Below, piece by piece: positions 7,833 through 16,713 of a stretch of 64,000 bases of DNA. The stretch spans positions 2,505,725 through 2,569,724 of the forward strand of contig NZ_KI421500.1 in assembly GCF_000473145.1 (NCBI RefSeq), in the 5' to 3' direction. The notes beneath the pieces were generated by a model. It made no database searches. It worked only from the letters and a program-made list of their open reading frames with translations, and was not told the DNA's origin. A program made the translations under genes and the position numbers. The DNA comes from Leisingera daeponensis DSM 23529. Its GTDB lineage: Bacteria; Pseudomonadota; Alphaproteobacteria; Rhodobacterales; Rhodobacteraceae. Positions within the stretch are counted from its first letter, which is position 1. Every line of letters begins with the position of its first letter.

Positions 7833-8543
7833 GTGAGCCTGAGAAAGAAATTCGCCGACAGCCCCCGGGTCAACCGCGCCATCGAGGGGCTGTTTGCCGC
7901 CTATGTGCGATTCGCCTTCCGCACCTCCCGGTGGACCCGCACAGGGTTCCAGGAGATGGACGATTGCGTCCGCCGCGGCGAGCCGGTGATTTTCGTGCTG
8001 TGGCACCAGCGGCTGATCATGGCCCCCTATCTGTTCGACACCTCGCTGGGCCGCATCTGCGCGCTGACCTCGTCTGCGCGGGCCGGGCGGCTGGCCGGGC
8101 AGATCCTGGTGCGGCTGGGGTTCGAGACCATCCCGATGTCGAGCCACAAGCGCCACGTCGCCCTGTCGCGCGAAGTGCTGCGCCGCACCAAGGACGGCTG
8201 CTCCATCGGCATCGCCGCCGACGGCCCGCGCGGGCCTGCGCGGGTTTCCTCCACCGTGCCGGTGGTCTGGGCGCGGATGACCGGCTGCCGGGTGTTCACC
8301 GTGGCCTTTGCGGAGCGGAAGGTGATCAAGCTGCCGACCTGGGACCAGCAGATGCTGCCGCTGCCGTTTTCGCGCGGCGTGCTGATGTGCCGGGAATGGA
8401 CGGACGAAGTGCCCAAGAAGCCGAGCGAAGAAGAGGTGGAAACACTGCGGCTGAGCCTGGAGGCGTCGCTGGATGCCATTACCGATGCGGCGGATGCAGC
8501 GGCCGGGCGCCGCATTGAAGGTGCGGAGAAGCCGCAGAGCTGA
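7833..8543 (+). CDS. Lysophospholipid acyltransferase family protein (DUF374 type)
   Basis: 236 aa from GTG 7833. The open frame extends back to 7620 but would then overlap the tRNA gene, so the internal GTG is preferred (GGAAACGAG upstream, spacing long). Family signatures are FVLWHQRLIMAPYLF (DUF374 HxR-type box), LTSSARAGRLAGQILVRLGF, and IAADGPRGPARV, the substrate loop. DUF374 proteins are LPLAT-superfamily acyltransferases often found near lipid A or envelope genes; the exact substrate is unknown here. It points toward tuf and ends at a shared hairpin. Confidence 0.8.
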   Translation: MSLRKKFADSPRVNRAIEGLFAAYVRFAFRTSRWTRTGFQEMDDCVRRGEPVIFVLWHQRLIMAPYLFDTSLGRICALTSSARAGRLAGQILVRLGFETIPMSSHKRHVALSREVLRRTKDGCSIGIAADGPRGPARVSSTVPVVWARMTGCRVFTVAFAERKVIKLPTWDQQMLPLPFSRGVLMCREWTDEVPKKPSEEEVETLRLSLEASLDAITDAADAAAGRRIEGAEKPQS

Positions 8544-8583
8544 TCCGCCTTTTTTTCGGCACGGTTTGCGGTCGCGGCAATGC

Positions 8584-8609
8584 AAAAAGGCCGCCCGAAG
8601 GCGGCCTTT
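8584..8609 (-). terminator. Intrinsic terminator of tuf (possibly bidirectional)
   Basis: A perfect 10-bp stem (8586-8595 with 8600-8609) and a CGAA loop. On the minus transcript it is followed by a U-run (8584-8588), matching termination of tuf 26 nt after its stop. The A/T pairs at the stem ends could also let it serve the convergent acyltransferase gene. Confidence 0.88.
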
Positions 8610-8634
8610 CCGTTCGAACATTCGCTGACGCGAA

Positions 8635-9810
8635 TTACTCGATGATCTTCGACACGACGCCGGCGCCGACGGTGCGGCCGCCTTCGCGGATGGCGAAGCG
8701 CAGGCCGTCTTCCATCGCGATCGGTGCGATCAGCTCAACGCCGAACTTCAGGTTGTCGCCCGGCATCACCATCTCGGTGCCTTCCGGCAGGGTCACGGTG
8801 CCGGTCACGTCGGTGGTGCGGAAGTAGAACTGCGGACGGTAGTTCGCGAAGAACGGGGTGTGGCGGCCGCCTTCTTCCTTGGTCAGGATGTAGGCTTCGG
8901 CTTCGAACTTGGTGTGCGGCTTCACCGATTTCGGCGCGCACAGAACCTGGCCGCGCTCAACGCCTTCACGGTCGATGCCGCGCAGCAGCGCGCCGATGTT
9001 GTCGCCCGCTTCACCGCGGTCCAGCAGCTTGCGGAACATTTCCACACCGGTGCAGGTGGTGGTCTGGGTGTCGCGGATGCCGACGATCTCGATCGAGTCG
9101 CCCACGTTGATCACGCCACGCTCCACACGGCCGGTCACAACGGTGCCGCGGCCGGAGATCGAGAACACGTCTTCGATCGGCATCAGGAACGGCTGGTCAA
9201 CCGCACGTGCCGGGGTGTCGATGTACTCGTCGACAGCCGCCATCAGCGCCTTGATCTTCTCTTCGCCGATTTCCGGATCACGGCCTTCCATCGCCGCCAG
9301 CGCGGAGCCCGCGATGATCGGGATATCGTCGCCCGGGTAGTCGTAGGACGACAGCAGCTCGCGGATTTCCATTTCGACGAGCTCCAGCAGCTCTTCGTCG
9401 TCGACCTGGTCAACCTTGTTCATGAACACGACCATCTTCGGGATGCCAACCTGGCGGCCCAGCAGGATGTGCTCGCGGGTCTGCGGCATCGGGCCGTCAG
9501 CGGCGTTCACAACCAGGATCGCGCCGTCCATCTGGGCAGCACCGGTGATCATGTTCTTCACGTAGTCGGCGTGGCCGGGGCAGTCGACGTGCGCATAGTG
9601 GCGCGCTTCGGTCTCATATTCCACGTGCGCGGTGGAGATGGTGATGCCGCGCGCTTTTTCTTCCGGTGCGCCGTCGATCTGGTCGTAGGCTTTGAAGTCA
9701 CCGAAGTATTTGGTGATCGCTGCGGTCAGCGTGGTCTTGCCGTGGTCAACGTGGCCGATGGTGCCGATGTTGACGTGCGGTTTATTACGTTCAAACTTTT
9801 CCTTAGCCAT
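8635..9810 (-). CDS. tuf: Elongation factor Tu
   Basis: EF-Tu carries aminoacyl-tRNA to the ribosome with GTP hydrolysis. 391 aa. G1 GHVDHGKT (about 19-26), G2 RGITIST, G3 DCPGHADY, G4 NKVD; domains II and III follow with [14 protein letters not shown] and [14 protein letters not shown]. Complete and of normal length. Many proteobacteria carry two tuf copies; this is the one upstream of tRNA-Trp and secE, and a second next to fusA would be expected outside the window. Confidence 0.98.
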   Translation of the reverse strand: MAKEKFERNKPHVNIGTIGHVDHGKTTLTAAITKYFGDFKAYDQIDGAPEEKARGITISTAHVEYETEARHYAHVDCPGHADYVKNMITGAAQMDGAILVVNAADGPMPQTREHILLGRQVGIPKMVVFMNKVDQVDDEELLELVEMEIRELLSSYDYPGDDIPIIAGSALAAMEGRDPEIGEEKIKALMAAVDEYIDTPARAVDQPFLMPIEDVFSISGRGTVVTGRVERGVINVGDSIEIVGIRDTQTTTCTGVEMFRKLLDRGEAGDNIGALLRGIDREGVERGQVLCAPKSVKPHTKFEAEAYILTKEEGGRHTPFFANYRPQFYFRTTDVTGTVTLPEGTEMVMPGDNLKFGVELIAPIAMEDGLRFAIREGGRTVGAGVVSKIIE

Positions 9811-9869
9811 GCCTTGGGCGCCTTTTGAAATGAGGGGTCAGCGTTGACCCGGTTTCCTCTGCGCGGGCG

Positions 9870-9897
9870 GATTATTTGGTTTGCGCGCAAAAATCAA
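9870..9897 (-). promoter_or_regulatory. tuf: Candidate sigma-70-type promoter for tuf
   Basis: On the minus strand TTGATT (9892-9897) and ATAATC (9870-9875) are 16 bp apart, about 60-90 bp before the tuf ATG. The spacer holds a TTGCGCGCAA palindrome. Box matches are moderate, so this is a candidate only. Confidence 0.35.
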
Positions 9898-9933
9898 CCC
9901 GTTCCAGCTTGACAGAAGCGGAAATCACCGGGC

Positions 9934-10533
9934 TTAACCAGCCGGGGCGGCCTCCGCTGCAGCCGTTGCTGCCGCGCCTGCGGAACCTGCCGCGGGGCGC
10001 GGGGCGAACCAGCCCTGCTCCTTGTGATTTTCGGCCATCCATTCCTCGACCTTGTCGGCGATGTTGAGCGCCAGCCCCTGGATCTGCTGTTCCTTGGTGC
10101 GGGCATGGCCCGACCCCAGCAGCGCGCTTTCGCCGGTGGTGCTTTCGAAGATTTGCATCTGGTGCTTCTTGGCGAGGAATTTCTTGTTCGCCACGTCATA
10201 GACAAACACGTTCACGACCACCGCGCTTTTGGGAGAGAACAGCACCGGCACGCCGGGCGGTGCCAGCATGAAGCCTTCGAGCGTCACCGCCACATCGTAT
10301 TGCTGGGTGCCTGCGTAGCGGCGCAGCCGGGCGTTCAGCGCAGACTCGATCGGGGAGGTCCATTCGCTGTGGTCGGCGTTGCGCGACAGCGGCCATTGCA
10401 GCGCCTTTTCGGTGTAGACATGAGTCACCCGGGCCTGGAACGCCCCCAGATCCTCGGGCGCTTCGTCCAGCCGGGTTTCACCGCAGGCAGTGAGCAGCGC
10501 CAGAGCGGCAAGCAGGGCAGAAATGCGGATCAT
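9934..10533 (-). CDS. Putative lipoprotein of unknown function
   Basis: 199 aa. The N-terminus MIRISALLAALALLTAC is a lipoprotein signal with a lipobox ending at Cys17, so the product is probably anchored in the envelope. The body (about 20-175) has no motif I can name with certainty; it resembles small conserved Rhodobacteraceae lipoproteins (DUF6778-like, tentative). The tail (about 178-199) is Ala/Gly/Pro-rich and low-complexity. It lies downstream of parC on the same strand, with a GC-rich hairpin between them. Confidence 0.6.
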   Translation of the reverse strand: MIRISALLAALALLTACGETRLDEAPEDLGAFQARVTHVYTEKALQWPLSRNADHSEWTSPIESALNARLRRYAGTQQYDVAVTLEGFMLAPPGVPVLFSPKSAVVVNVFVYDVANKKFLAKKHQMQIFESTTGESALLGSGHARTKEQQIQGLALNIADKVEEWMAENHKEQGWFAPRPAAGSAGAAATAAAEAAPAG

Positions 10534-10610
10534 GAGGCGTCCTTTGTAGGTATTCGGCCCAGCCGTGATAGCGCCGCGCGCCGCCGCGGGTAAAGACCCC
10601 TGAACAGGAA

Positions 10611-10633
10611 CCCCCGCGCGGGTGGCGCGGGGG
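10611..10633 (-). terminator. GC-rich hairpin after parC
   Basis: A 9-bp stem (10611-10619 with 10625-10633) with a 5-nt loop, about 30 nt after the parC stop. Only two U follow on the minus transcript, so it may stabilise the 3' end or pause transcription rather than terminate efficiently. Confidence 0.35.
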
Positions 10634-10660
10634 GCACAGGCTGGCCGGAAAATCCGCTGC

Positions 10661-13009
10661 CTATTTGAACTTGTAGCTCCGCGGGAAACCGTGCGGCGGG
10701 CGCTTGCCGACGCTGGCGCGCTTGCCCAGCCATTCGCTGAGGTCAGCCGCGTGGCGGGTCTTGCCGCCGCCCATTTCCCACTTGAGGCCCTCGTCCCAGC
10801 GGAAGGTGGTGATGTCGCTGAGACCGCCGTCCAGCTCCAGCGAGCCCTGTTTGCCGCGGGCCATGTTGTATTTCTGCAGGCGCACGCCCTTGCCGCGGGT
10901 CAGCTCGGGCATCTCCTCGACCGCGAAGACCAGGAACTTGCCGTTCTCGGAAACCACGGCGACGTGGTCGCCCTCCACCGGGATACAGACCTTGGCGCGC
11001 TCGTCGTCCTTGACGTTCAGCACCTGTTTGCCGCTGCGGGTCTGGGCGACGATTTCCTTCTCGGCGCAGATGAAGCCGTTGCCCGCATCCGAGGCGACCA
11101 GCAGGCGGCCCTCCGGGTTGTGGATCAGCAGGTCGACGATCTCCGCCTCGTTCGGCAGGTCGACCATCAGGCGGAGCGGTTCGCCCATGCCGCGGCCGCC
11201 CGGCAGGTTTGCCGCCGACAGGGTGTAGAAGCGGCCGTTGGAGCCGAACACCAAGAGCTTGTCGGTGGTTTCCGCGTGGAAGATGAAGCGCGGGGCGTCG
11301 CCGTCCTTGAACTTCAGCTCGCGGCTGAGGTCGATGTGGCCGGTCATGGCGCGGATCCAGCCCATCTGGGAGCAGACCACGGTGATCGGCTCGCGGTCGA
11401 TCATCGCCTCCAGCGGCACGTCTTCGGCCTCTCCCGCTTCGGCGAACAGCGTGCGGCGGGCGCCGCCTTCGTAATCCTTGCCGAACTGCTTCTTGGTTTC
11501 CTTCAGCTGTTCGGAGATGCGGGACCACTGGAGTTCTTCGGAGGCCAAGAGCTCCACCAGACCGGCGCGCTCCTCGCGCAGCGCATCCCGCTCGCGGGTC
11601 AGTTCGATCTCTTCCAGTTTGCGCAGAGACCGCAGGCGCATGTTGAGGATCGCCTCGGCCTGCACCTCTGTCAGCTCGCCGACGCCCCGTGCAGGGGTGA
11701 TGTAATCGGCCTCAGTGAGGGCGCGCGGGTGGTCCTTGCTCCAGTCCTCGCGGATCAGCGCGGCCTTCGGGTCCTCGTCATAACGGATGATGTCGATCAC
11801 CCGGTCGAGGTTCAGGAAGGCGATGATGAAACCTTCGAGCACCTCCAGCCGGTGGTCGATCTTTTCCATCCGGTGGCGCGAGCGGCGCTGCAGCACGTCG
11901 CGGCGGTGGTCGAGGAAAGCGCGCAGCACCTCCTTCATTGAGCAGACCTTGGGCGTGACACCGTCGATCAGCACGTTCATATTGAGGCTGAAGCGGATTT
12001 CCAGGTCTGAGTTGCGGAACATCATGTTCATCAGAACCTCGGGGTCCACGTTCTTGGACTTGGGTTCCAGGACGATACGGATGTCGTCCGCAGATTCGTC
12101 GCGCACATCGGCGAGGATCGGCACCTTCTTGGTCTGGATCAGCTCGGCGATCTTCTCGATCAGCTTGGATTTCTGGACCTGATAGGGGATCTCGGTGACG
12201 ACGATCTGCCACTGGCCGCGGCCCAGGTCCTCGACCTCATGCTTGCAGCGCAGGCGGAAGGAGCCGCGGCCGGTGCTGTAGGCCTTGGCGATGTTTTCCT
12301 TGGGTTCGACGATGATGCCGCCGGTGGGGAAATCGGGGCCTGGCACATAGTTCAGCAGCGTGTCATCGCGCGCATCCGGGGTCTTGATCAGATGCAGGCA
12401 GGCGTCGATCAGCTCAGCAATGTTGTGGGGCGGGATGTTGGTCGCCATGCCCACAGCGATGCCGGCCGCGCCGTTTGCGAGGATATTCGGGAAGGTTGCG
12501 GGCAGCACCGCCGGTTCGGTCAGGCGGCCGTCGTAGTTGTCCCGGAAATCGACCGCGTTTTCGTTCAGGCCGTCCAGCATCGCCTCGGCCACGAAGGTCA
12601 TCCGCGCTTCGGTGTAGCGGGAGGCGGCCGGGTTGTCGCCGTCGATGTTGCCGAAGTTGCCCTGGCCGTCCACCAGCGGATACCGGACGTTGAAGTCCTG
12701 CGCCAGGCGCGCCATCGCGTCATAGATCGCGGCGTCGCCGTGGGGGTGGAAGTCGCCCATGGTGTCGCCGGAAATCTTGGCCGACTTCAGGAAGCCGCCG
12801 GTGGAGCTGAGCCGCAGGCGGTTCATCGCATAGAGGATTCGCCGGTGCACCGGCTTCAGCCCGTCGCGGGCATCGGGCAGCGCCCGGTGCATAATGGTGC
12901 TGAGCGCATAGGTCAGATAGCGCTCGCCAATGGCGCGGCGCAGCGGTTCCAGGATTTCACCCTGTTCAGGGGCAGACGGCATGTCGGGATCTTCTACCAG
13001 GTCGGTCAT
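10661..13009 (-). CDS. parC: DNA topoisomerase IV subunit A
   Basis: The cleavage subunit of topoisomerase IV, which decatenates daughter chromosomes. 782 aa. The N-terminal [20 protein letters not shown] block, [12 protein letters not shown] and the catalytic tyrosine Tyr132 in [10 protein letters not shown] are clear. The shorter C-terminal domain and the [11 protein letters not shown] variant fit ParC rather than GyrA. At the quinolone-contact position equivalent to E. coli ParC Ser80 there is Ala93; Glu84 is Asp97. Upstream lies a divergent SH3 gene. Confidence 0.95.
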   Translation of the reverse strand: MTDLVEDPDMPSAPEQGEILEPLRRAIGERYLTYALSTIMHRALPDARDGLKPVHRRILYAMNRLRLSSTGGFLKSAKISGDTMGDFHPHGDAAIYDAMARLAQDFNVRYPLVDGQGNFGNIDGDNPAASRYTEARMTFVAEAMLDGLNENAVDFRDNYDGRLTEPAVLPATFPNILANGAAGIAVGMATNIPPHNIAELIDACLHLIKTPDARDDTLLNYVPGPDFPTGGIIVEPKENIAKAYSTGRGSFRLRCKHEVEDLGRGQWQIVVTEIPYQVQKSKLIEKIAELIQTKKVPILADVRDESADDIRIVLEPKSKNVDPEVLMNMMFRNSDLEIRFSLNMNVLIDGVTPKVCSMKEVLRAFLDHRRDVLQRRSRHRMEKIDHRLEVLEGFIIAFLNLDRVIDIIRYDEDPKAALIREDWSKDHPRALTEADYITPARGVGELTEVQAEAILNMRLRSLRKLEEIELTRERDALREERAGLVELLASEELQWSRISEQLKETKKQFGKDYEGGARRTLFAEAGEAEDVPLEAMIDREPITVVCSQMGWIRAMTGHIDLSRELKFKDGDAPRFIFHAETTDKLLVFGSNGRFYTLSAANLPGGRGMGEPLRLMVDLPNEAEIVDLLIHNPEGRLLVASDAGNGFICAEKEIVAQTRSGKQVLNVKDDERAKVCIPVEGDHVAVVSENGKFLVFAVEEMPELTRGKGVRLQKYNMARGKQGSLELDGGLSDITTFRWDEGLKWEMGGGKTRHAADLSEWLGKRASVGKRPPHGFPRSYKFK

Positions 13010-13264
13010 GAAATCGTGATACTGCCGCCGCCGGAATTGGTAAAGCGGGCGTGCGCGAAATTCGCACAGCTTTGCCGCCTGCGTGCAGGGCGCGGGGGAG
13101 AAGACAGAAGAGTCTCCCCTATTTCCCGCGCGGTGACTTGCCCTAGATAAAAGGGAACCAGGCAGCCGCGCCGCGCGTTACTTTCCAAACTCTTGCAATC
13201 AGGGCAGCGGCCTTTTGCGGGTCATTGGATTTGCCTGTTTATTTTGGTCTGGGGGGACCTGGTT

Positions 13265-13903
13265 ATGTCGCGATTTGTTATGTTGTCCTTCGCTTTTCTT
13301 GGGTGGGGATTTTATGAGCTGAGCGGCGGAGCGGATTTTGAACCGCCTCAGCGGCCCGAACCGGTCGCCGCTGCCAAACCAAGCACCAGCGCGCCGGAAA
13401 CCGCCAGAATCACTGCAGCCTCGCTGAAGGCGCAGCCTGTGCTGACCCGCCGGTCGCAGGCAAACGCGCCGGTGCGCCCCAAGGCTGACCCGGCGCTGCG
13501 GCAGCGTGTGGCAGCCGCGCAGCTTGTCAATGCGTCCAGCGTCCTTGCCTCCACCCAGTCCGCATTCTCGGTCGGCTCGGGCGGCGGCACGCTGCAGCTC
13601 GCCTCTCTGGATGGCGGCCTGGCCGCGATCACGGCAGCCCCTGCCCCGCAGACCGCTGATATCGCTGGCACAGCGGCAGAACCTACTCCGGAACCGGTCA
13701 TCGACCGCCGCCGGATCCGCGCGTCGCGGGTGAACATGCGCCAGGGGCCGGGCACCAAATACCCGGTGCTGACCCGGCTTCTGGCCGGTGAGGAGGTCAT
13801 CGTGATCGAGGACACCGGCACCGGCTGGCTGCATCTGCGCGCGCCCGAAAAGGGCGTTGTCGGCTGGATTGCCGCTTCCCTGGTGAGCAAGAAACGCCCA
13901 TAA
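13265..13903 (+). CDS. SH3-domain protein, probably periplasmic or membrane-anchored
   Basis: 212 aa from ATG 13265 (GGGGGGACC upstream); an earlier in-frame start at 13193 has no ribosome binding site. The N-terminus MSRFVMLSFAFLGWGFYEL is a single hydrophobic anchor or signal. A long Ala/Pro-rich linker (about 25-140) follows, then an SH3-type domain (about 145-208) with ASRVNMRQGPGTKYPVLTRL and GTGWLHLRAPEKGVVGWIA. Such proteins usually act at the cell wall; the ligand is unknown. Divergent from parC, and followed 37 bp later by an SDR gene on the same strand. Confidence 0.7.
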   Translation: MSRFVMLSFAFLGWGFYELSGGADFEPPQRPEPVAAAKPSTSAPETARITAASLKAQPVLTRRSQANAPVRPKADPALRQRVAAAQLVNASSVLASTQSAFSVGSGGGTLQLASLDGGLAAITAAPAPQTADIAGTAAEPTPEPVIDRRRIRASRVNMRQGPGTKYPVLTRLLAGEEVIVIEDTGTGWLHLRAPEKGVVGWIAASLVSKKRP

Positions 13904-13939
13904 CTGGCGCCGGGCAATCCGGGTCAAAGGGCGTTTCGC

Positions 13940-14770
13940 ATGAAAAAATCCATCCTGATTACCGGCTGTTCCTCCGGCATCGGCCTGGATGCGGCGCGGG
14001 GTATGCGGGAGCGGGGATGGCGCGTGTTTGCCTCCTGCCGCCAGCAGCGCGATTGCGACCGGATGCGCGCCGAGGGGTTTGAGAGCCCGCGCATTGATTA
14101 CACCGACCCGGCCAGCATCGAATCCGGCCTGGCGGAAGTGCTGGCAGCCACCGGCGGCACCCTGGATGCGCTGTTCAACAACGGCGCCCACGGTCTGCCC
14201 GGTGCGGTGGAGGATCTGCCGACCGACGCGCTGCGCACGATTTTCGAAGCGAATTTCTTTGGCTGGCACGAGCTGACCCGGCAGGTAATCCCGGTGATGC
14301 GGGCGCAGGGGCACGGGCGGATCGTGCAGAACTCCTCGATCCTGGGGTTTGTCTCCTTCCCGTGGCGCGGCGCCTATGTGGCGACGAAATACGCGCTGGA
14401 AGGGCTGACCGACACCCTGCGGGTCGAGTTGCAGGGGTCCGGCATCCACATGGTGCTGATCGAGCCGGGACCGGTGACGTCGAAGATCCGGGAAAAGTCG
14501 ATCCCGTATTTTGAGCGTTTCATCAACTGGAAAGCCTCGCCGCTGCGCGAGCTGTATGAAAAGCGGCTGCTGAAACGGCTCTATGAGAGCAGCGGACCGG
14601 ACCGGTTTGAGCTGCCGCCCTCCGCCGTGACCGCCAAGCTGGCGCATGCCTGCGAATCCCGCCGCCCGCGGCCGCGCTATTATGTGACCGCCCCGACCCA
14701 TATCGCGGGCGTCCTGCGCCGGATCCTCAGCACAAGGGCAATTGACCGCATCCTGGTGCGGCTCGGATAG
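13940..14770 (+). CDS. Short-chain dehydrogenase/reductase (SDR)
   Basis: 276-aa NAD(P)-dependent oxidoreductase of the classical SDR family. The nucleotide-binding TGCSSGIG (about 8-15), LFNNGAHG (NNAG-type, about 78-85), catalytic Ser in NSSILG, and YVATKYALEG (Tyr-x3-Lys) are all present. After the Rossmann core, about 60 extra C-terminal residues include a basic stretch. The retinol dehydrogenase/sterol-like subclass is plausible, but the substrate cannot be read from the sequence. Confidence 0.85.
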   Translation: MKKSILITGCSSGIGLDAARGMRERGWRVFASCRQQRDCDRMRAEGFESPRIDYTDPASIESGLAEVLAATGGTLDALFNNGAHGLPGAVEDLPTDALRTIFEANFFGWHELTRQVIPVMRAQGHGRIVQNSSILGFVSFPWRGAYVATKYALEGLTDTLRVELQGSGIHMVLIEPGPVTSKIREKSIPYFERFINWKASPLRELYEKRLLKRLYESSGPDRFELPPSAVTAKLAHACESRRPRPRYYVTAPTHIAGVLRRILSTRAIDRILVRLG

Positions 14771-14843
14771 CGGATTCGCGGTCGCCTTCGGCTGTCGCGC
14801 GCGGTAGACGGGGCCAACAGAATTGATACGCTTGGGGGACAGA

Positions 14844-15047
14844 ATGAGCGATCCGCTGTATTATCTGGCACTGGCAGCCGTGGCGGCTGTGGTTGTGGCG
14901 CTGGTCATCGGCATTGGCGGCTTTGGCAAGGGCGGCGAGTTCAACCGCCGCAATGCAAACAAGATGATGCGCCTGCGCATCCTGTTTCAGTTCATTGCGG
15001 TGGTGCTGGTGCTGTCCTACGTCTATCTGCGCAACCAGGGAGGATAA
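14844..15047 (+). CDS. Small twin-transmembrane protein, HIG1-domain type
   Basis: 67 aa from ATG 14844, behind GGGGGAC. Two hydrophobic helices (about 5-27 and 45-61) flank a basic loop NRRNANKMMRLRI. The arrangement, and the RxNxxMxxRxxxQ-like loop, match the HIG1 hypoxia-induced small membrane proteins, which associate with respiratory complexes in mitochondria and alphaproteobacteria. It ends 6 bp before the adenosyltransferase gene, so the two are co-transcribed. Confidence 0.75.
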   Translation: MSDPLYYLALAAVAAVVVALVIGIGGFGKGGEFNRRNANKMMRLRILFQFIAVVLVLSYVYLRNQGG

Positions 15048-15053
15048 GCGGCG

Positions 15054-15626
15054 ATGGTCGTTCTGAACAAGATTTACACGCGTACCGGCGACAAGGGCGA
15101 GACAGCGCTGGGTAACGGCGAGCGGGTGGCCAAGCATTCGGCCCGCGTGAACGCCTATGGCACCTCGGATGAGCTGAACTCTTTTGTCGGCGTGGCCCGG
15201 CTGGAGGCAGACGGCGAGATGGACGCCGCCCTGGCGCGCATTCAGAACGATCTGTTCGACCTCGGCGCCGACTTGTGCCGTCCGGAAATGGCAAAGGACG
15301 CGGACTCCGAATACCCGCCGCTGCGGGTTGTGGCGGCGCAGGTCGAGCGGCTGGAAGCCGAGATCGACGTCATGAACAAGGATCTGGAGGCGCTGCGCAG
15401 CTTCATCCTGCCGGGCGGCTCGAAACTGGCGGCGCATCTGCATGTCTGCCGCACTGTCGCCCGCCGGGCCGAACGGCTGGCCACCGACCTCAGCACCTCA
15501 GAGGACGTGAACCCGGCGGCGGTGAAATACCTGAACCGGCTTTCCGATTGGTTCTTTGTCGCCGCCCGCACCGCCAACAACGGCGGCAAGGACGACGTTT
15601 TGTGGGTTCCCGGCGCCAACCGCTGA
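15054..15626 (+). CDS. Cob(I)yrinic acid a,c-diamide adenosyltransferase, PduO type
   Basis: Transfers the adenosyl group of ATP to cob(I)alamin, giving coenzyme B12. 190 aa. Motifs are the ATP-binding N-terminus YTRTGDKGETAL, YGTSDELNSFVG, then FILPGGSKLAAHLHVCRTVARRAER and KYLNRLSDWFFVAAR, all typical of PduO/MMAB. Adenosylcobalamin would serve methylmalonyl- and ethylmalonyl-CoA mutases, consistent with other pathway genes in the window. Six bases downstream of the HIG1-like gene. Confidence 0.92.
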   Translation: MVVLNKIYTRTGDKGETALGNGERVAKHSARVNAYGTSDELNSFVGVARLEADGEMDAALARIQNDLFDLGADLCRPEMAKDADSEYPPLRVVAAQVERLEAEIDVMNKDLEALRSFILPGGSKLAAHLHVCRTVARRAERLATDLSTSEDVNPAAVKYLNRLSDWFFVAARTANNGGKDDVLWVPGANR

Positions 15627-15954
15627 GGCGCCCTGCCCGGTCCGATTCGCGCTTTGCGCCGGATTCTTGCGAATCCGGTGCCAAACGCGTCACTTGCAGC
15701 AGCGCGTTCCTGCCGCTGCGGCAGCGGCGTCCTGCCGTCGCGGCAACAGCGTTCTGCCGTTGCGGCACGCGGATTTCCCACCGGAAACATTCTTGCAAAA
15801 ATGATGTTCCAAATGAGCATACGCGACGTCGGCGTGCGCTAACGTGACGATTTTGCCCTGTTGCAGGCGCACACCAGCCGGTATCAACGCTGCGAGAGCA
15901 TAGAGGGGGAGTCGCCCTGGGGCGGCTTGCCGTTTGTTAAGGAGAGAACGCAAA
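15627..15954. other. Gene-free region upstream of etfB
   Basis: 328 bp without a supported gene. It contains a perfect 8-bp hairpin with a TTGC loop right after the adenosyltransferase (15659-15678), extendable by G-U and G-C pairs but with no U-run; then three phased inverted repeats (listed separately); then about 150 bp likely to hold the etfBA promoter. AGGAGAG at 15940-15946 is the etfB ribosome binding site. Confidence 0.6.
15711..15767. repeat. Three phased inverted repeats, exact 22-bp period
   Basis: Three copies of TGCCG-N3-CGGCA start at 15711, 15733 and 15755, exactly 22 bp apart (about two helical turns). Each is preceded by a GCGTTCC-like hexamer/heptamer (GCGTTCC, GCGTCC, GCGTTC). 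A weak fourth right half (CAGCA) occurs one period upstream. Same-face spacing suggests cooperative binding of a dimeric protein, or a string of small RNA hairpins. Confidence 0.75.
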
Positions 15955-16713
15955 ATGAAGGTACTTGTGCCTGTCAAACGCGTGATTGACTACAACGTGA
16001 AAGTCCGCGTCAAAGCGGACGGCAGCGGTGTCGATCTCGCCAACGTCAAAATGTCGATGAACCCCTTCGACGAAATCGCCGTTGAAGAAGCCATCCGCCT
16101 GAAAGAAGCCGGCAAGGCTGACGAGATTGTTGCGGTTTCGATCGGCGTGAAGCAGGCCCAGGAAACCCTGCGCACCGCGCTGGCGATGGGCGCAGACCGC
16201 GCCATCCTGGTGGTTGCTGCCGACGACGTGCACACCGACATCGAGCCGCTGGCCGTTGCCAAGATCCTGGCCAAAGTGGTCGAGGAAGAGCAGCCCGGCA
16301 TCGTGCTCTGCGGCAAGCAGGCGATCGACAACGACATGAACGCCACCGGCCAGATGCTGTCGGCGCTGCTGGGCTGGTCCCAGGGCACCTTCGCCTCCGA
16401 GCTGGACATCGTGGGCGAAACCGCCAAGGTCACCCGCGAGGTCGACGGCGGCCTGCAGACCATTTCCGTGAAGATGCCCGCCATCATCACCGTGGACCTG
16501 CGCCTGAACGAGCCGCGCTATGCGTCGCTGCCGAACATCATGAAGGCGAAGAAAAAGCCGCTGGACGAGAAAACCGCCGCCGATTACGGCGTCGATGTCA
16601 CGCCGCGCCTGGAAATCGTCAAGACCGAAGAGCCGCCGGCACGCGCCGCAGGCATCATCGTCGGCTCCGTCGACGAACTGGTTGAGAAACTCAAAGAAGC
16701 GGGGGCTGTGTAA
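15955..16713 (+). CDS. etfB: Electron transfer flavoprotein beta subunit
   Basis: With EtfA, this soluble flavoprotein takes electrons from acyl-CoA dehydrogenases and passes them to ETF-ubiquinone oxidoreductase. 252 aa from ATG 15955 behind [26 protein letters not shown] and [21 protein letters not shown] are the family N-terminus; [20 protein letters not shown] and [19 protein letters not shown], the family signature, follow. The stop overlaps the etfA start by one base (TAATG). Confidence 0.96.
   Translation: MKVLVPVKRVIDYNVKVRVKADGSGVDLANVKMSMNPFDEIAVEEAIRLKEAGKADEIVAVSIGVKQAQETLRTALAMGADRAILVVAADDVHTDIEPLAVAKILAKVVEEEQPGIVLCGKQAIDNDMNATGQMLSALLGWSQGTFASELDIVGETAKVTREVDGGLQTISVKMPAIITVDLRLNEPRYASLPNIMKAKKKPLDEKTAADYGVDVTPRLEIVKTEEPPARAAGIIVGSVDELVEKLKEAGAV

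Noticed and set aside
8544-8583. Separate terminator for the acyltransferase gene at a T-run
   Set aside because: The T-run after the stop has no stem before it; the shared hairpin at 8584-8609 is the better candidate.
8860-9828. 322-codon plus-strand open frame antisense to tuf
   Set aside because: Mirror frame of a GC-rich highly expressed gene; composition is His/Arg/Val-rich with no motif and no ribosome binding site.
13199-14701. 500-codon minus-strand open frame
   Set aside because: Antisense to the SH3 and SDR genes, both with clear domain motifs and ribosome binding sites.
15704-15767. CRISPR-like array
   Set aside because: Only three units, 13-bp dyads with 9-bp spacers that are themselves similar; no cas genes. 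Treated as phased inverted repeats.
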